A DNA stretch of 64,000 bases from Monoplex corrugatus (GCA_030674185.1 JAPXFY010000016.1:49261250-49325249); one strand, 5' to 3'; counted from the stretch's first letter, positions 14,901 to 30,200 are shown. Notes: generated from the letters alone by a model not told the origin. Numbers and translations: made by a program.

Positions 14901-16120
14901 GTGATAAATATACTATGACATAATGATAGTCCAAAATATCAGTCAAAAGATATCTTTCAATAGTGTAATAGTAAAATGGTTAGGTTGTCGGACAACTGGA
15001 AGGTCTGGGTCGATCTACTGGGGCAACTCTTCCTGGTGGAAGAAAAGTGGAGATTTTTTTCAATCTCCCATGTCAAGACATGTACAGACCTGTGAGTGTC
15101 TGAAGTGCCTTCATGTGTATATGCACACAGAACATCAAATGCACTTCAAGACAGTGACTCACCTGACAATATACAGCGCCTCCTGACTCGCACCACTGAG
15201 TGTTACTCGGACATCAAAAATTGGATGACATACAACAAACTTCAGCTAAATGATGACAAGACAGAAGCTATCCTCAATGGCACCTGTCAGAAACTTTCTC
15301 AGCTGCCTCCTCTTTCTCTCCCATTATTAACACATCAGTCCCAATTTCTGATTCAGCTAAAAACCTTGGTGTCTGCATTGACTCTACCCTCTCCATGAAC
15401 AACTTTGTTTCTCAAACTAACTGCAGATCTGCTACTATCACCTCCATCGTATAAGCCTGATCAGGAAGTATCTCTCTGTGGAAACAACTGCAAAACTCGT
15501 TCTCTCCTTCATAATGTCTCGCATTGACTATTGCAAATTCACTCCTGTCGGTCTTCCTGCCTCCACCACTCACATCCTACAGCGCATTCAAAACAATGCT
15601 GCACGCCTTGTACTCAAAAAGAAAAAAGCTGACCACATATCTCCTCTCCTGGCACAACTTCACTGGCTCCCTGTATCAAAGCGCATACAGTACAAACTAG
15701 ACACCATGTGCTACAAAAGCCTCAATAACGCAGCCCCCGATTACCTGTCAAGCCTACTTGAGATCTATGTTCCCTCACGTACCCTCCGCTCTGCCTCCGA
15801 TCCTCTGACTTTTCGCTTTCCACACACTAAGCTCAATACCTATGGTCCATGAGCCTTCTCTGTTTCTGGTCCGCTCTCCTGGAACAAACTTCCTCTCTCA
15901 GTCCATCAGCAACCTACTTTTGTCTCCTTCAAGTCCGCTCTCAAAACTCACCTTTTCTCCTCTGCATAAAATCCTGACCTCACTCAACCCCCTCTGCAGC
16001 CTGTCTCCACTCGTAGGGGAACTCACATTGCAATATATAATTGTATATAATATGCTCTCTATAATTTTCCATTGTTTTTATTCTTTCTCCCCATTTATAG
16101 CCTGTTGTGTGTGTGTGTTG

Positions 16121-16158
<38 letters not shown>

Positions 16159-19100
16159 TGTGTGTGTGTGGTGTGTGTGTGTGTGTGTGGTGGGTGGTGT
16201 GGTGCGTGGGTGCGTGTGTGTGCGTGCGTGCGTGTTGTGCGTGCGTGCGGTGTGTGTGTTTCAGTGCTTAGATTTGATTTTATCAAGATTTTGCGCTATA
16301 TAAATATTGTAATTATTATTATTATTACATGTTAATGATCTAATATGCCCTGTCAGTGTTTGGTGGATTATGGAAACATGGCAATAACCAAGACCCATCC
16401 CCCAACATCCAAAATGAAGTATTTCCCACTTGGATCGAGTATGCAGACTGTGCAGCAACACATCACCTGCAGATGTGGGCCAAACAATAAGAACAATGTA
16501 CATAAATGCACAATTTTGCTCTGAACACAGGAGGGCACATTTACAAATAGTACGAGCTCAGTAGAAACTTCTGCTATAAAAAACAAACTTATCATTAACT
16601 GTAAATATATATTCTATTCTACTTTTGCGTTTTCAGGTTTTTAGTTCATTCTGTTTGCTCATTTGTTTTGTTTTTTAAATGAATTTTCTGTGTATGCATC
16701 AAGTATTTCTTCTCAGCATGAATTCTCTGAAATAACTAAAACTGCATGAAAAATACTTTTATCTTATCATTTTTCTAATGGACCTCAGTTGCTGTTATTT
16801 TTGTTTAAGGTCCCAGAGACTGCCCACAATCATATCAGGGTTATAACCATCTCAAAACACACATAATACTTCACCACAGGGGAAAGAAAAGAAAATAAGG
16901 TACATGTCTATGCATTTGCACACATAATCTAAGGATATGCCCTTGGCACTGACTCCTCCATCCAATTTATCACCAGGGGATCCAAAAACAAACCTCAAAA
17001 CAAATTCAAAATAACTAAAGACACTAAAACATACATAAAAACGGGTCTAAATTACCTAAAATTGCTTCTGCACATCACATCTCCTTAAAGCCGAAAATGC
17101 ACTTTATAAATGTATCCGATTATGAATCCTAAGAGGAAGTATGCAAGGTTTTATAGAACACATACAGGTGAATGGACCGGCAGGCAGAAAATGACAGAGA
17201 GAGATGACAGAAAACAAAGGAACAAGGCAGAAACAAAAAGCGTGACAGAAAAGAGGAAATTTCTAGCACAGAATTTCCAGAAGCCAGGATAACATTTACA
17301 CTGAACGAGCACCCCCCGGCATCCCCACATGGGGGACTTCAGCCACATGCTGGTGGGTGGAGCATCTTTATAAAACAGGATCCTAATGATCACACATATA
17401 AAGACTTTCTGAGAAAAGTACGTACTGTCACGGAGATATTTTTGACAGGCTGGCCGGGATCCATGAGCAGCACACCATTAGTGGTGATACTGTAGTCAAA
17501 GTTGCCCCTGGCTGTTCCATCCTCTGTGCTGTATGTGACTGATATCCGTCCTTTCACCCCATATATTCGGCACACTTGGACACTCACCTGGTTGAAAGAG
17601 TGTCCACTAAAAGTGTATTACATACATTTAATTGCATCTAAAAATAAATGTACTGTAAATTGACTGTAGTAAGAGATAGACAGACAGCAGATAGAGACAG
17701 AAAGATAATTCTTGTCCTGCCATCAGCTCCAAATGTATGACAGGAGACTGGCCCAGTCATCTGACCTGTGCACAAAGCTAACACAACAGCAGGTATGAAA
17801 AAAATGTTTAAAGTTTATGTAAAGCGTGCTGCTTGAATGCTTCTCTCTTGAAGCTGAAGTTAATATATGCTGATGATGATTATGATCTTTGTGCTGAAAT
17901 GCAATCTATGAACGGTTATGTGTGTAACATATCTTGAAAACTTGCTGAAATGTAATCTATGAATGGTTATATATGTAAACCTTGCTGACATGTAATATAT
18001 GAATGGTTGTTATATAATGTATCCTGAAATCTTGCAGGTAGTAGAGACACCATTCATGACTTTGCAATGAGTTTCCTCCATCTCTCCAGTCGTCTGAAAG
18101 TTTCAGGGAACTTAAGAAGTTTACGCCTGTCCATTCTTAGATGTCATTTTCCAATCTTTTCTTCTGCTTTCCTCTTCTTCTTTCCCTTGGGACTGTGCCT
18201 TGCAGGATGACCTGTGCAAGGTCTGAATATCTTGCGACATGTCTGAACTACTTTATCTTGCAGATTATCACTGTAGTCTGGTCTTCAAATGGGCCAACAG
18301 CATATTTGATTCTACTGTGTACAGTCTTACCGTTCATAAGATAAGTGTATGAGATGCATAGAATCTTTCCATAGCACCTCATCTCCATGGCTCGGATCCT
18401 CCTCTGTAAGTCAGCTTGAGAATTCATGTCTCACAAACATAAAGGACAATGAATATGACAAGTGAGCGCATCAGTCTTACTTTAGAGCTAAACCAGATGT
18501 TGAAGTCTTTCTATAATGGTTTAAGTTTTGTGAGTACTGTTGTTGTCTGCGCAATCCTGGAATGTACTTCAGGTCTGGTTTTCATCTATGACAGTTAAAG
18601 CAAATGTGAATGGTTACATACTAAAATGAATAATGCCAATTTGATGACATTGTGAATGTGTACTGACCTGTACTTTTGATTTCCTGTGACCTGTGAAGTC
18701 AGCTTGTGGTCAGTGGATGGCCTGGTGTCATTTGACCATGCACTAGCCACTGTTAGCAGCCATCAGTGATCTATGTATATGTTGACAGTTTGTTCCTATG
18801 TGTCTTACTGACAAAATGACAGCCATGGAAGTTGTCATATATCTCTATCTTTTATTATATAAAAGTTAAGCATTTTCAGACAAAGGGTTAGGTTTTTGCG
18901 GTTGGTGGATAGGATGCGTGAGTCAAAGTTAGTTAATTCCTTTCACCTATCCTTCATTCTGGATCCACAAAAATAAATCACATGCACACTCAAAACATGC
19001 ATATATGCACATATGCATGATCTCTTTCTCTGTGTAGGTAAGACAGAGGAGGACACAGAATTATGTTAAAGTAAGGCAACAGATTTGTGCCTGTAATAAT

Positions 19101-19464
19101 GTATTTAACATCTGAATATCTGAAAGGAATGTCATAGCTGAACAGCATGTGGACATGAATGTAATTAGCAAGCAGATAATTGTACTATTAAAATCATGAT
19201 TAAAATAATGTTAATGAAAAAAATTAAAAAGAAACAGTGTACACTTCTGTCGCCACTTTATTGCTGATCATCACATTGTTGTTTTTGTCATGTGTCTTCA
19301 TTGCAAGAAATGAAACTCCTTCCTTCCTGTCTGTTGTATAAGATTTCATAGACAACATAACTTGTACATTATACTATACACATGTTTTGTGTGTATGCAC
19401 CCTCCCCCCACAGCAAATGCATACAGACATACACAAACGAATATATCGAAACACATACACATAC

Positions 19465-19506
<42 letters not shown>

Positions 19507-22500
19507 ACACACACACACATACACACACACACATACACACACACACACATACACAGACATACACACGCATTTTCATTTATTATTATTTTTATTTTATTTT
19601 TATTTATTTTTTTATTTTTTTATTTATTTATTTATTTATTTATTTTTAAACCAAGATTGACTACACGTAAATACCTGCATTTACCCTTCCTATTTCTACT
19701 CCCCTTCCCAACATCGCTTCGTTTTTTGTTTTTTTGTTGTTTTTTTTGTTCATTTATTTATCTATCTTTTATTTATCATTTATTTATCATTATTATCATT
19801 GTTATCAATTATCATGTGCTTTTTGTTTGTTTTTGTTGTTGTTTTTTTTGTTTTTGTTTTTGTCTAAAATCACTTAAGTGAATAGACATTAAACCAATGA
19901 CCACCACCACACACGCATACACACAGAGAGACTCACCTTTCCAGTGATTTCAGACACCTGTGGCTTGAGCGAGTCCGGCATGAAGCGTACGACACCTTCA
20001 GGATCCATGGTGACTGTGGTGTTGGTTGTTGCCAGTCGAGCCCCACCATTCACAGGTGTTTCAGGTGCTCGTGGTAAACGAATCATGAACAACTCTGCCT
20101 GCCCAATCCTTGCAGTCACCTGTTTGTCAACAGTCATCAAAATGCCTGACACAACTAAACCACATGCCTGTTTGTCAACAGTCATCAAAATGTCTGATAT
20201 GACTAAACCACATGCCTGTTTGTCAACAGTCATCAAAATGTCTGATATGACTAAACCACATGCCTGTTTGTCAACATCATCAAAATGCCTGATATGACTA
20301 AATCACATGCCTGTTTGTCAACAGTCATCAAAATGTCTGATATGACTAAACCACATGCCTGTTTGTCAACAGTCATCAAAATGTCTGATATAACTACCAC
20401 AAACCTACTTATTTTGTGTCATGTTCTGTGGTGTGACCATTCATGCATACGTACGTGAAATGTTTACTTTGTCTAAAGACATGTGTGTCATGCTCATGAG
20501 TACTGGTCTTGATTCATCTTTCAGTGATAGTCCTGATGTATGTAATCATGAGAATTCCCTCAACAGAGTAGGCCAAACCTATGTAAGTGATGCTTTCTTG
20601 CTTTATGAGATCCCACCCCCAGGCTGAGTGACCAGCTGAGTGACCCTCTCTTGCACTGTGAGACCCCTCCCTTTAGACTGAGTGACCAGCTGTATGACCC
20701 TGTCTTGCACTGAGACCCCTCCCCTAAGACTGAGTGACCAGCTGTATGACTCTGTCTTGCACTGTGACCCCACCCCCCAGACTGAGTGACCAGCTGTATG
20801 ACCGTGTCTTGCACTGAGACAGACCCCAGACTGTGTGACCAGCTGTATGACTGTCTTGCACTGTGACCCCACCCCCCAGACTGTGTGACCAGCTGTATGA
20901 CCCTGTCTTGCACTGAGACCCCACCCCCAGACTGTGTGACCAGCTGTATGACCCTGTCTTGCACTGTGACCCCACCCCCCAGACTGTGTGACCAGCTGTA
21001 TGACCCTGTCTTGCACTGTGAACCCACCCCCCAGACTGTGTGACCAGCTGTATGACCGTGTCTTGCATTGTGAGACAGACCCCAGACACGGTGACCAGCT
21101 GTATGACTCTGTCTTGCACTGTGACCCCACCCCCCAGACTGAGTGACCAGCTGTATGACCCTGTCTTGCACTGTGACCCCACCCCCCAGACTGTGTGACC
21201 AGCTGTATGACCCTGTCTTGCATTGTGAGACAGACCCCAGACTGGGTGACCAGCTGTATGATCCTGTCTTGCATTGTGACCCCTCCCCTTAGACTGAGTG
21301 ACCAGCTGTATGACCCTGTCTTGCACCGAGACCCCCCTAGACTGAGTGACCAGCTGTATGACCCCATCTTGCACTGTGAGACCCCACCATCCCAAGACTG
21401 AGTGACCAGCTGTATGATCCCATCTTGCACGGTGAGACCCCACCATCCCAATACTGAGTGACCAGCTGTATGACCCCATCTTGCACGATGAGACCCCACC
21501 ATCCCAAGACTGAGTGACCAGCTGTATGACCCCATCTTGCACGGTGAGATCCCACCATCCCAAGACTGAGTGACCAGCTGTATGACCCCATCTTGCACGG
21601 TGAGACCCCACCATCCCAATACTGAGTGACCAGCTGTATGACCCCATCTTGCATGGTGAGACCCCACCATCCCAAGACTGAGTGACCAGCTGTATGACCC
21701 CATCTTGCACGTGAGACCCCACCATCCCAAGACTGAGTGACCAGCTGTATGACCCCATCTTGCACGGTGAGACCCCACCATCCCAATACTGAGTGACCAG
21801 CTTTATGACCCCATCTTGCATGGTGAGACCCCACCATCCCAAGACTGAGTGACCAGCTGTATGACCCCATCTTGCACGGTGAGACCCCACCATCCCAATA
21901 CTGAGTGACCAGCTGTATGACCCCATCTTGCACGGTGAGACCCCACCATCTCAAGGCTGAGGACCAGCTGTATGACCCTCTCTTGCACTGTGAGACCCCA
22001 CCATCCCAATACTGAGTGACCAGCTGTATGACCCCATCTTGCATGGTGAGACCCCACCATCCCAAGACTGAGTGACCAGCTGTATGACCCCATCTTGCAC
22101 GGTGAGACCCACCATCCCAATACTGAGTGACCAGCTGTATGACCCCATCTTGCACGGTGAGACCCCACCATCTCAAGGCTGAGGACCAGCTGTATGACCC
22201 TCTCTTGCACTGTGAGACCCCACCATCCCAATACTGAGTGACCAGCTGTATGATCCCATCTTGCACGGTGAGACCCCACCATCCCAATACTGAGTGACCA
22301 GCTGTATGACCCCATCTTGCACGGTGAGACCCCACCATCTCAAGGCTGAGGACCAGCTGTATGACCCTCTCTTGCACTGTGAGACCCCACCATCCCAATA
22401 CTGAGTGACCAGCTTTATGACCCCATCTTGCATGGTGAGACCCCACCATCCCAAGACTGAGTGACCAGCTGTATAACCCCATCTTGCACGGTGAGACCCC

Positions 22501-24143
22501 ACCATCCCAATACTGAGTGACCAGCTGTATGACCCCATCTTGCACGGTGAGACCCCACCATCTCAAGGCTGAGGACCAGCTGTATGACCCTCTCTTGCAC
22601 TGTGAGACCCCACCATCCCAATACTGAGTGACCAGCTGTATGATCCCATCTTGCACGGTGAGACCCCACCATCCCAATACTGAGTGACCAGCTGTATGAC
22701 CCCATCTTGCATGGTGAGACCCCACCATCCCAATACTGAGTGACCAGCTGTATGACCCCATCTTGCACTGTGAGACCCCACCATCCCAAGACTGAGTGAC
22801 CAGCTGTATGACCCCATCTTGCACGGTGAGACCCCACCCTCCCAATACTGAGTGACCAGCTGTATGACCCCATCTTGCACGGTGAGACCCCACCATCCCA
22901 AGACTGAGTGACCAGCTGTATGACCCTCTCTTGCACGGTGAGACCCCACCCTCTCAATAATGAGTCACCAACTGTATGACCCCATCTTGCACGGTGAGAC
23001 CCCACCATCTCAATACTGAGTGACTAGCTGTATGACCCCATCTTGCACGGTGAGACCCCACCATCCCAAGACTGAGTGACCAGCTGTATGACCCCATCTT
23101 GCATGGTGAGACCCCACCATCCCAATACTGAGTGACTAGCTGTATGACCCCATCTTGCACGGTGAGACCCCACCCTCCCAAGACTGAGTGACCAGCTGTA
23201 TGACCCCATCTTGCACGGTAAGACCCCACCCTCCCAAGACTGAGTGTCCAGCTGTATGACCCCATCTTGCACGGTGAAACCCCACCATCCCAAGACTGGG
23301 TGACCAGCTGTATGACCCCATCTTGCACTTTGAGACAGACCCCAGGCTGAGTGACTACTGGCTCTATCTTGCTTTGCACAACTCTTTTGAGGCTGAGTGG
23401 CCAGCTGCATCACTGGCCATATCTTGCCTTGTGAGAGACCCTCTACAGACTGGGAGGCAGACTGAGTGTCTGGCACTGTCTTGGGTCTTGCAAAGAGACC
23501 AGGATATGGTGTTCAAAAGACTCCAGTAAGGGAACTACATAAAGCATGGTTGAGGTCAGTACCAATCTACATTTACACATAAAATAAAAAGTTCTGAAGT
23601 ATAAAGTTAGTCACACAAACAAGGTCCGGTCCTAACACTTCAAATACACTACACACACTGACACATGCTGTAGTCTGATACATGAAATTACACTGCCATT
23701 GTGAAGTCAGCAGTGTACCAAAGAAATAAAATGCTTTCCCAGCAATCACAATAGCTTTTCACATTACCTGGACAGTAAAGTTTTTGCTTTCCACCCCATG
23801 GCCAATGGACACAGAACCAAATGAGGGAATTATCTGCCCATTGATGACACCAGAAGGCAGGCCAGCCTCTAGCTGTCCTGCAGCCCAGCCCACGGTCACT
23901 GTGCCGTACATACCATGCCGTACAATCGTCACACTGGCCGTCCCTTCCTCTGTGTAAACAAGACACATAGGAAACATTTCAAAAGTCTGTAAATCAGACC
24001 ATATCTCAACAGGCAAGACTTCTAAATCTATATATGCTGCTTTTGTTGTTAGAAAAGCTTTCATTGTTAGACAAAACACTATATTCATTTTCCAATTCAG
24101 TTTTCATTTTTTTGATTCAGACCTCTTTCAGAGCATTGTCTTC

Positions 24144-24233
<90 letters not shown>

Positions 24234-27200
24234 CAGATAGAGAAACAGAGACAGTACCATAGAGAAAGAGAGTGTGTGTATGTGTAAGAGGGTGGGTGCA
24301 TGTACTGTAATATTCAGACTATTGAGCAGATTAGTGTATTAGCTGCATCCCCTAAATTTTCAAAAAATGAATTCATTCACACACACACACTGTATCAATT
24401 TATAAACCACTTCTACGTTCATTTGGGGATCTGTCATAATTATCTTCCATCACTATTTCAGTCTAGATTGTGGTCTGAACCCTGTCTTCCAGAATTTGTC
24501 TCACAGTCTAATGTCTACACCATGACATGCAATGATTTTCCATGAAAAATACAGGTGATCCCCCACGAAAATCTCTGTTACTATAGTTGGGAACCATCCA
24601 TAATTTTGTCCCCTGTACTGAAGTATTTTTGTCTACTTCTTAAAGCAGACTTTTCAACAGAACTTTGCTTATGGGATCTTTTACATGTGCTAAGATCATG
24701 TTGAATTCTGGAACTCAGTTTATCATCTCACCCAAAACAGTAGCACCCAGAGCACAATCACAGTCTGTTAGAGATGGGAGGGGGAAGAAACTCACTGACC
24801 AAACGGGGATTGAAGGGAAAGGGTGAGAGAAAATCTCTGTCGGACTGAGGATCAAACCTAGGACCCACAGGTGTAATTTACTTACTGAGCCACCCCTTCT
24901 CACTGTCACTTACCATCATTAATGTTCACAATGGGATGGAGGAAGCTGATTTCACTGTTGGCAGCAAGGGGAGGAACTCTGATCTGAGCTTCTGTCTGTC
25001 CTGCTTTCAATTGTGGAGGCTGGGTCACTGTCACAACACACACACACATATACTTTATTATTATTAATGTTTAAAGCCCAACTGACAGCTCAGAGCCACA
25101 TCAAGCTATACCCATCTCAAAACAAACATCCAAACACATCAATGACCTCGGATAAAACACAACCTCTAAATGAAAATTCAATACATATAACACTGTATTC
25201 TAGCAAATAATCTGTTGTTAGCCATCCAACTGAATTTATCACCTTGGGTACCAAAAAAAAAACAAGCCTGAATATAGTTGCATAGACATAATGAAGCACA
25301 AAAGCTTATAATGCCTAAACTTGCCATTAAGCAGTTCACATTTCCCAGTTGTCAATCCTAATAGAAAGTGTGTAACACCAGGACATACTAAGATACTAAG
25401 TTTAGACAACAGCCCTGTCATGCAGTCCTCAGCCTAAATGGAACTCCACAGCATCATGGTTATCATTCCCATCATCATCATCATCATCATAGCACCATCA
25501 AAACTTGTCCCAGATTTTGTTGCCATTAATGTGGCATAGGAAATCAGACAGAAAAAAAACAACAAGCGCATGCATTTTGGATGATACACTGACACACAAA
25601 TAAGTCGCTCTATATTATAGTAACATCTTTATGCAGTAAGAACTTACTTGCATTTTCGCAAAGCAAAATTTGTTATTAAAAAAAATCTAATCCAAAGAAT
25701 AAAGTCTATTGACCAAGATCACTCACCTGTCCCTCCTTCAAGCTGTACCTCCAGCAAAGTGACAGTGAAAGTGGTGTCCAGTTTCAGGAATCCAGATCCC
25801 AGGATTGGGATGGAGGTAACCACTGACTGCTGACCCTCGTTAAAGGTCACTTTTCCCGCGCTGGACGGTATCATTATTCCAGCCAGAGTCTGTGTATAGA
25901 AACAGCAAGGAAAATTAGCATTGATAAAGCATTGAATAAATTCAACCAATTGATGAATGACTCATTTAATTATTAAAAATGGTGAATGACTGATGGGTGA
26001 AGTGAAAAAAGGTTGATATTAAAATGAATGAATTTAATCATTCAAAATGGTGAATGACTGATGGGTGAAAGGACAATTTGATCAATCAATAAGTCAACCA
26101 ATTAAATCAAGTAATCTACCAACCAATTAATCAATCATTTAATTCTTCAATTATCCAACAAATCAATTAATTTATTATAATACAATCCAAATATACATGT
26201 CACACATATAAGTCTTCTGCATGAAATACATCAGCACTTATCAAAAATATTTCTCATTCTCTCTGTGCATGCATTTCACATGGCTGAGATGTTCCTTTGC
26301 TTCTCAGAGTCAAATGGACTGATTAAAGAGCAAATGAAAGCATGCTGAATGAACTCCCAATTCAATGTCAACTGCTGGCAGAAATCAACAAAAGAACAAA
26401 GAAATTCATAAGCCATGCAACCTGCAACAGCAACACAACCTTAATGACAACAGTTGTGCAAGAAAAGCTGAGGCCAAAAGATATTTAGACAGACTACCCA
26501 ATCTCCTACATGAACAACATCACCAATATCAGTAGTTTGAGGTCTATGAAGTAGCACAGAGAAGTCAAGACTGTAGTAAATGGACAAGAGTTGTTGTGAC
26601 ACCTGCTGCAGCGACTACCATGGAACTCAATGATGCTGACAAATCACAAATGAAAACGATCTTTATAACACATTGCACAAAAGACAATTAAGAGGACTTT
26701 ATTGCATACAAATTATTCTATTCGTACTACATGAACCATCGCAGAATGGTGAAAATTTGTCTCCTAACCCTGAAGTCATAGGGAAGTGAGGCAATACAGA
26801 CCTAATCTTTCTAAGTGACAATCTCCTCTCCCATACCACTTTACCTTCTCTACCTTCGAACAGTCAGGTACATATTCACAGCTGAAAGGACGGGAGGCTG
26901 TTCGCACAAATCTCTTTCTAAGTCAAAATCAAACTTGTATCATCAAACTGATAGGCAGAGCTCAACCTCTTTGCCCACCAGGCCTCTTGCAACATGACAC
27001 AGATAAAACATAATCATAATCTGGCAGATGACAGGAAACATAATTAAATACCAACCTGATCATAGGCGACCCTAAAGGTAAGAACGACACTGCCGAACGT
27101 CCCACTGAAGCGAGTAAAGTTGAGTTTGAGACTGCGAGATAAATCCATTGGATCAACAGCCACTTGCTGGTTGTCAGACAAGACGCCAAACACTCCATGA

Positions 27201-30200
27201 GGGTTGTCATTAAATCTGCAATACACACAGACACATGTACATACATTGGGAATGAGTGATGATATAGTATTGCTAAGTGACTACAGGATGTGCACTTTTA
27301 CATATTTCTCCAGACTGCTATTTTTGACATGCACAACTGAATTGCCAGTCTCAAGTGATAAATACAAAATAAAATCTACGATACATATATAGTCACTATC
27401 AGGCTTTTTTTTTTTTAGTATTATCTTTTCTAAAGACAACTGAGGACGTTTTGGTGGGAAATTACCCAGATACCAATGCATATGACATCATATTTCTCAA
27501 ATCCTGAACATATCTGTCTATCCCTTTATCTATCTTCTCTCTATCTCCCTATACATAAACACACACACATATCATATATATATATATATATATATATACA
27601 TATGTATGTACATATATATATATGTGTGTGTATATGCTACTGTTTCACTACTTTCTTACCAGCATATTTCTGCACAAGGCAGCATCACAACCCATTCACT
27701 CCCTCACCCTATCCAACAACTTCTTGAAAGGAGGCTGGTGAATAGTCAGGAGTGAAAAGGTCAAGTTTCTTTTTTTTTTTTTTTTTTTGCTATCAAGGCT
27801 GATAATGCAGAAACTGATGGATAGGGTAAGGGAGTCAAAGGGTTAAAAGAAGGTTATTTTACAATCAATCTCATACCAAAGAAAAAAAAAAGACATGATC
27901 AGGATCCGTGATCCAAACACACAACAAAAATCAAAACAGTTTAACTGCAAGGTCTATAAAGTTGGCACTCCACAAGCTTATCTAAAGAGATACCTTGATC
28001 AGGTGGATGACAAACCTAATCCCTTGCAGACAAAATATACTTCAAATGACAAAATCAGGAAATAATCTTCACACTGTGAACAAAAATGCAGACTTTTCTT
28101 GACACAACAATTCTCTTACCCAAGGGTAGGAGAATATTAAATGTCAAGGAGGCAAAGTTTAGGTCTCTTCAAGCAACCTTCCTCAGCGTGAGACTGAAAC
28201 ATCTTCTCTCCATTAAAAAATACTCTGGTAATAGAACTATCACGTATGTAAAACATTGTAGAGTTAAATGTAACTTATGATATTCTTCTCAATATGTCAC
28301 ACTGAACTCTGTTTATTTTCTCACCATGATAAATACATTACCTGATACGAAACTTGGACTGACTGGCCTGTGTGTTCAGATCAGCGCCTCCTTCCACACG
28401 AGTTATCACCACAGTGAATTCCTCTGTCAGTTCTGGCACATCATCTGGAAGAATCTGAAGAGTGATCTGCCCTTGACGCTGCCCATCTGCGAGAAGTAGC
28501 GTACCATTTGTGGGGCTCACATCTGTGACAGGACTGCTGGGTCCTCGTACCTCCCAGTGAATCTGTTGGTTCACATGTTTAACTTGGAGCAAGGTAACAT
28601 CACCTCCCCCCCCCCCCCCCCCCCCCCCCAAAAAAAAAGACATACGGGCACAAATCCTGTAAAACAATGATACATGGTCATTGTTTCTCAGGATTTTAAG
28701 CAAATTTCGGTGCAGTTTTCTCACAAAAGGATTACCATGCTTGGAAAATTCTACAATGTACGAACACCACAAATGACCATCACAGAAAACAATCCAAAAT
28801 AATCACGGCAAATGCCATAAACCTGCACATTTGACCCTACATATCAGCAAGGTCTTGAGGTTCTACCAAGTTCTATATATTACTGTTTATCCTTGCACCC
28901 ATCTACTACTTAAACAAAATATATTTTCAATGAAATCAATCTCCACCAGAGAGGTGGTCAGATGATCAGACATCAGGAGTTTCGTCAATGAGGTCAAGAA
29001 AAGGAGATGGCAATGGTTGGGCCATGTCCTCCGGATATATAAAATCAGACACCCTAACATCACTCTGTCATGGGCACCACCTGGGAAAAGAATCAAGGGC
29101 AGACCAGGTAGACATAATTCAGCAAGAGATGAAAGAAGCCCAGAAGAGACAGATGAAGCTATCCTGACTCAATGAAGACTGTCATGGCTGGAGGAGATTG
29201 GCTGAAGCCTAGAGCAAAGAGGACTGATTGATCAGTGGGTGCCTGTTTCTGAAAATTCCATGCAATCCACATGAAAATCACTATGAATGTTCTCAGCTTG
29301 ACTAAACAACATTCCACTAGTATCAGTTCACCACAATAAATTATCCATGTGCTGGCAAAATCTCTTCAGGTTTAAATTTCAAATTTCAAGACACTTTATG
29401 ACTCAAGGATAGTAAAATGAGGTCCCAGTGGACCTATCTTACAGACCATCCTTCAACCTAATCAACAGACTTTAAGCTGTTCTTAAAATACTACTTTTCT
29501 TCATCCATCACCTGTTAAAACAACAATGTATGATATTTATATTCAAATGCTCTGTCCACACACAAACTCAACTTTCTTCTGTATCTGTTGGCACAATATA
29601 GTTTGTGTTACCCATGCTGAAATGCTTCTCTCCACATACAACTCACCCTTCCTATACATCCGTGGGCTACTACTCCTATGTGCATTTCTACATATGCAAA
29701 CTGGCTTTTACATGTATGGTCGTTTTTAACTTTTGCCAGTAGCAGGGTAGCGCAGCGGAAGCATGTTGGGCCTACAACCCAGATTTGTGGATCAAATCCA
29801 AGCTCTGTTAAATTTCAAAACAACAATTGTCAGTGTTTGTATAGGCAAACAGTGTACCAACTACTAACTGTGCAGAAACAGAGGTACACATGCAAGCAGC
29901 CTCCACATTTCAAGTTATCAGGTGGTCTTACCTTCAGATCCCTCTTTGTTTTCCAGGCCCTGGAGAATGACAAGCTTCCCAACCCGATCAAAGCCGTCCA
30001 ATAAGTCAGAAGAACCAAAAGAGTAGTCATCCAGTGGATCTCTGCTCACTATGGGATACCCATGAAATGAGGGGGTAAATGAACTGAGGAAGACCAACCA
30101 GACAACAGCGTCAACTACAGTGAAAAACGGACCTTCATCAGATCACTCCTTAAGTCATGGACAGAAAGGGATGACCACCACCTTCTGCCCAGCAAGTGGC

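Noticed and set aside
16072..16335. Cysteine/valine-rich frames (V-C-V-C words) here and in many other places
   Set aside because: Translations of (TG)n/(CA)n microsatellites.
20603..22896. Open frames of 392, 400 and 519 codons on the minus strand
   Set aside because: They are the translated 56-bp satellite. All three frames are open, with the same peptide words cycling, no domain and no splice or start context.
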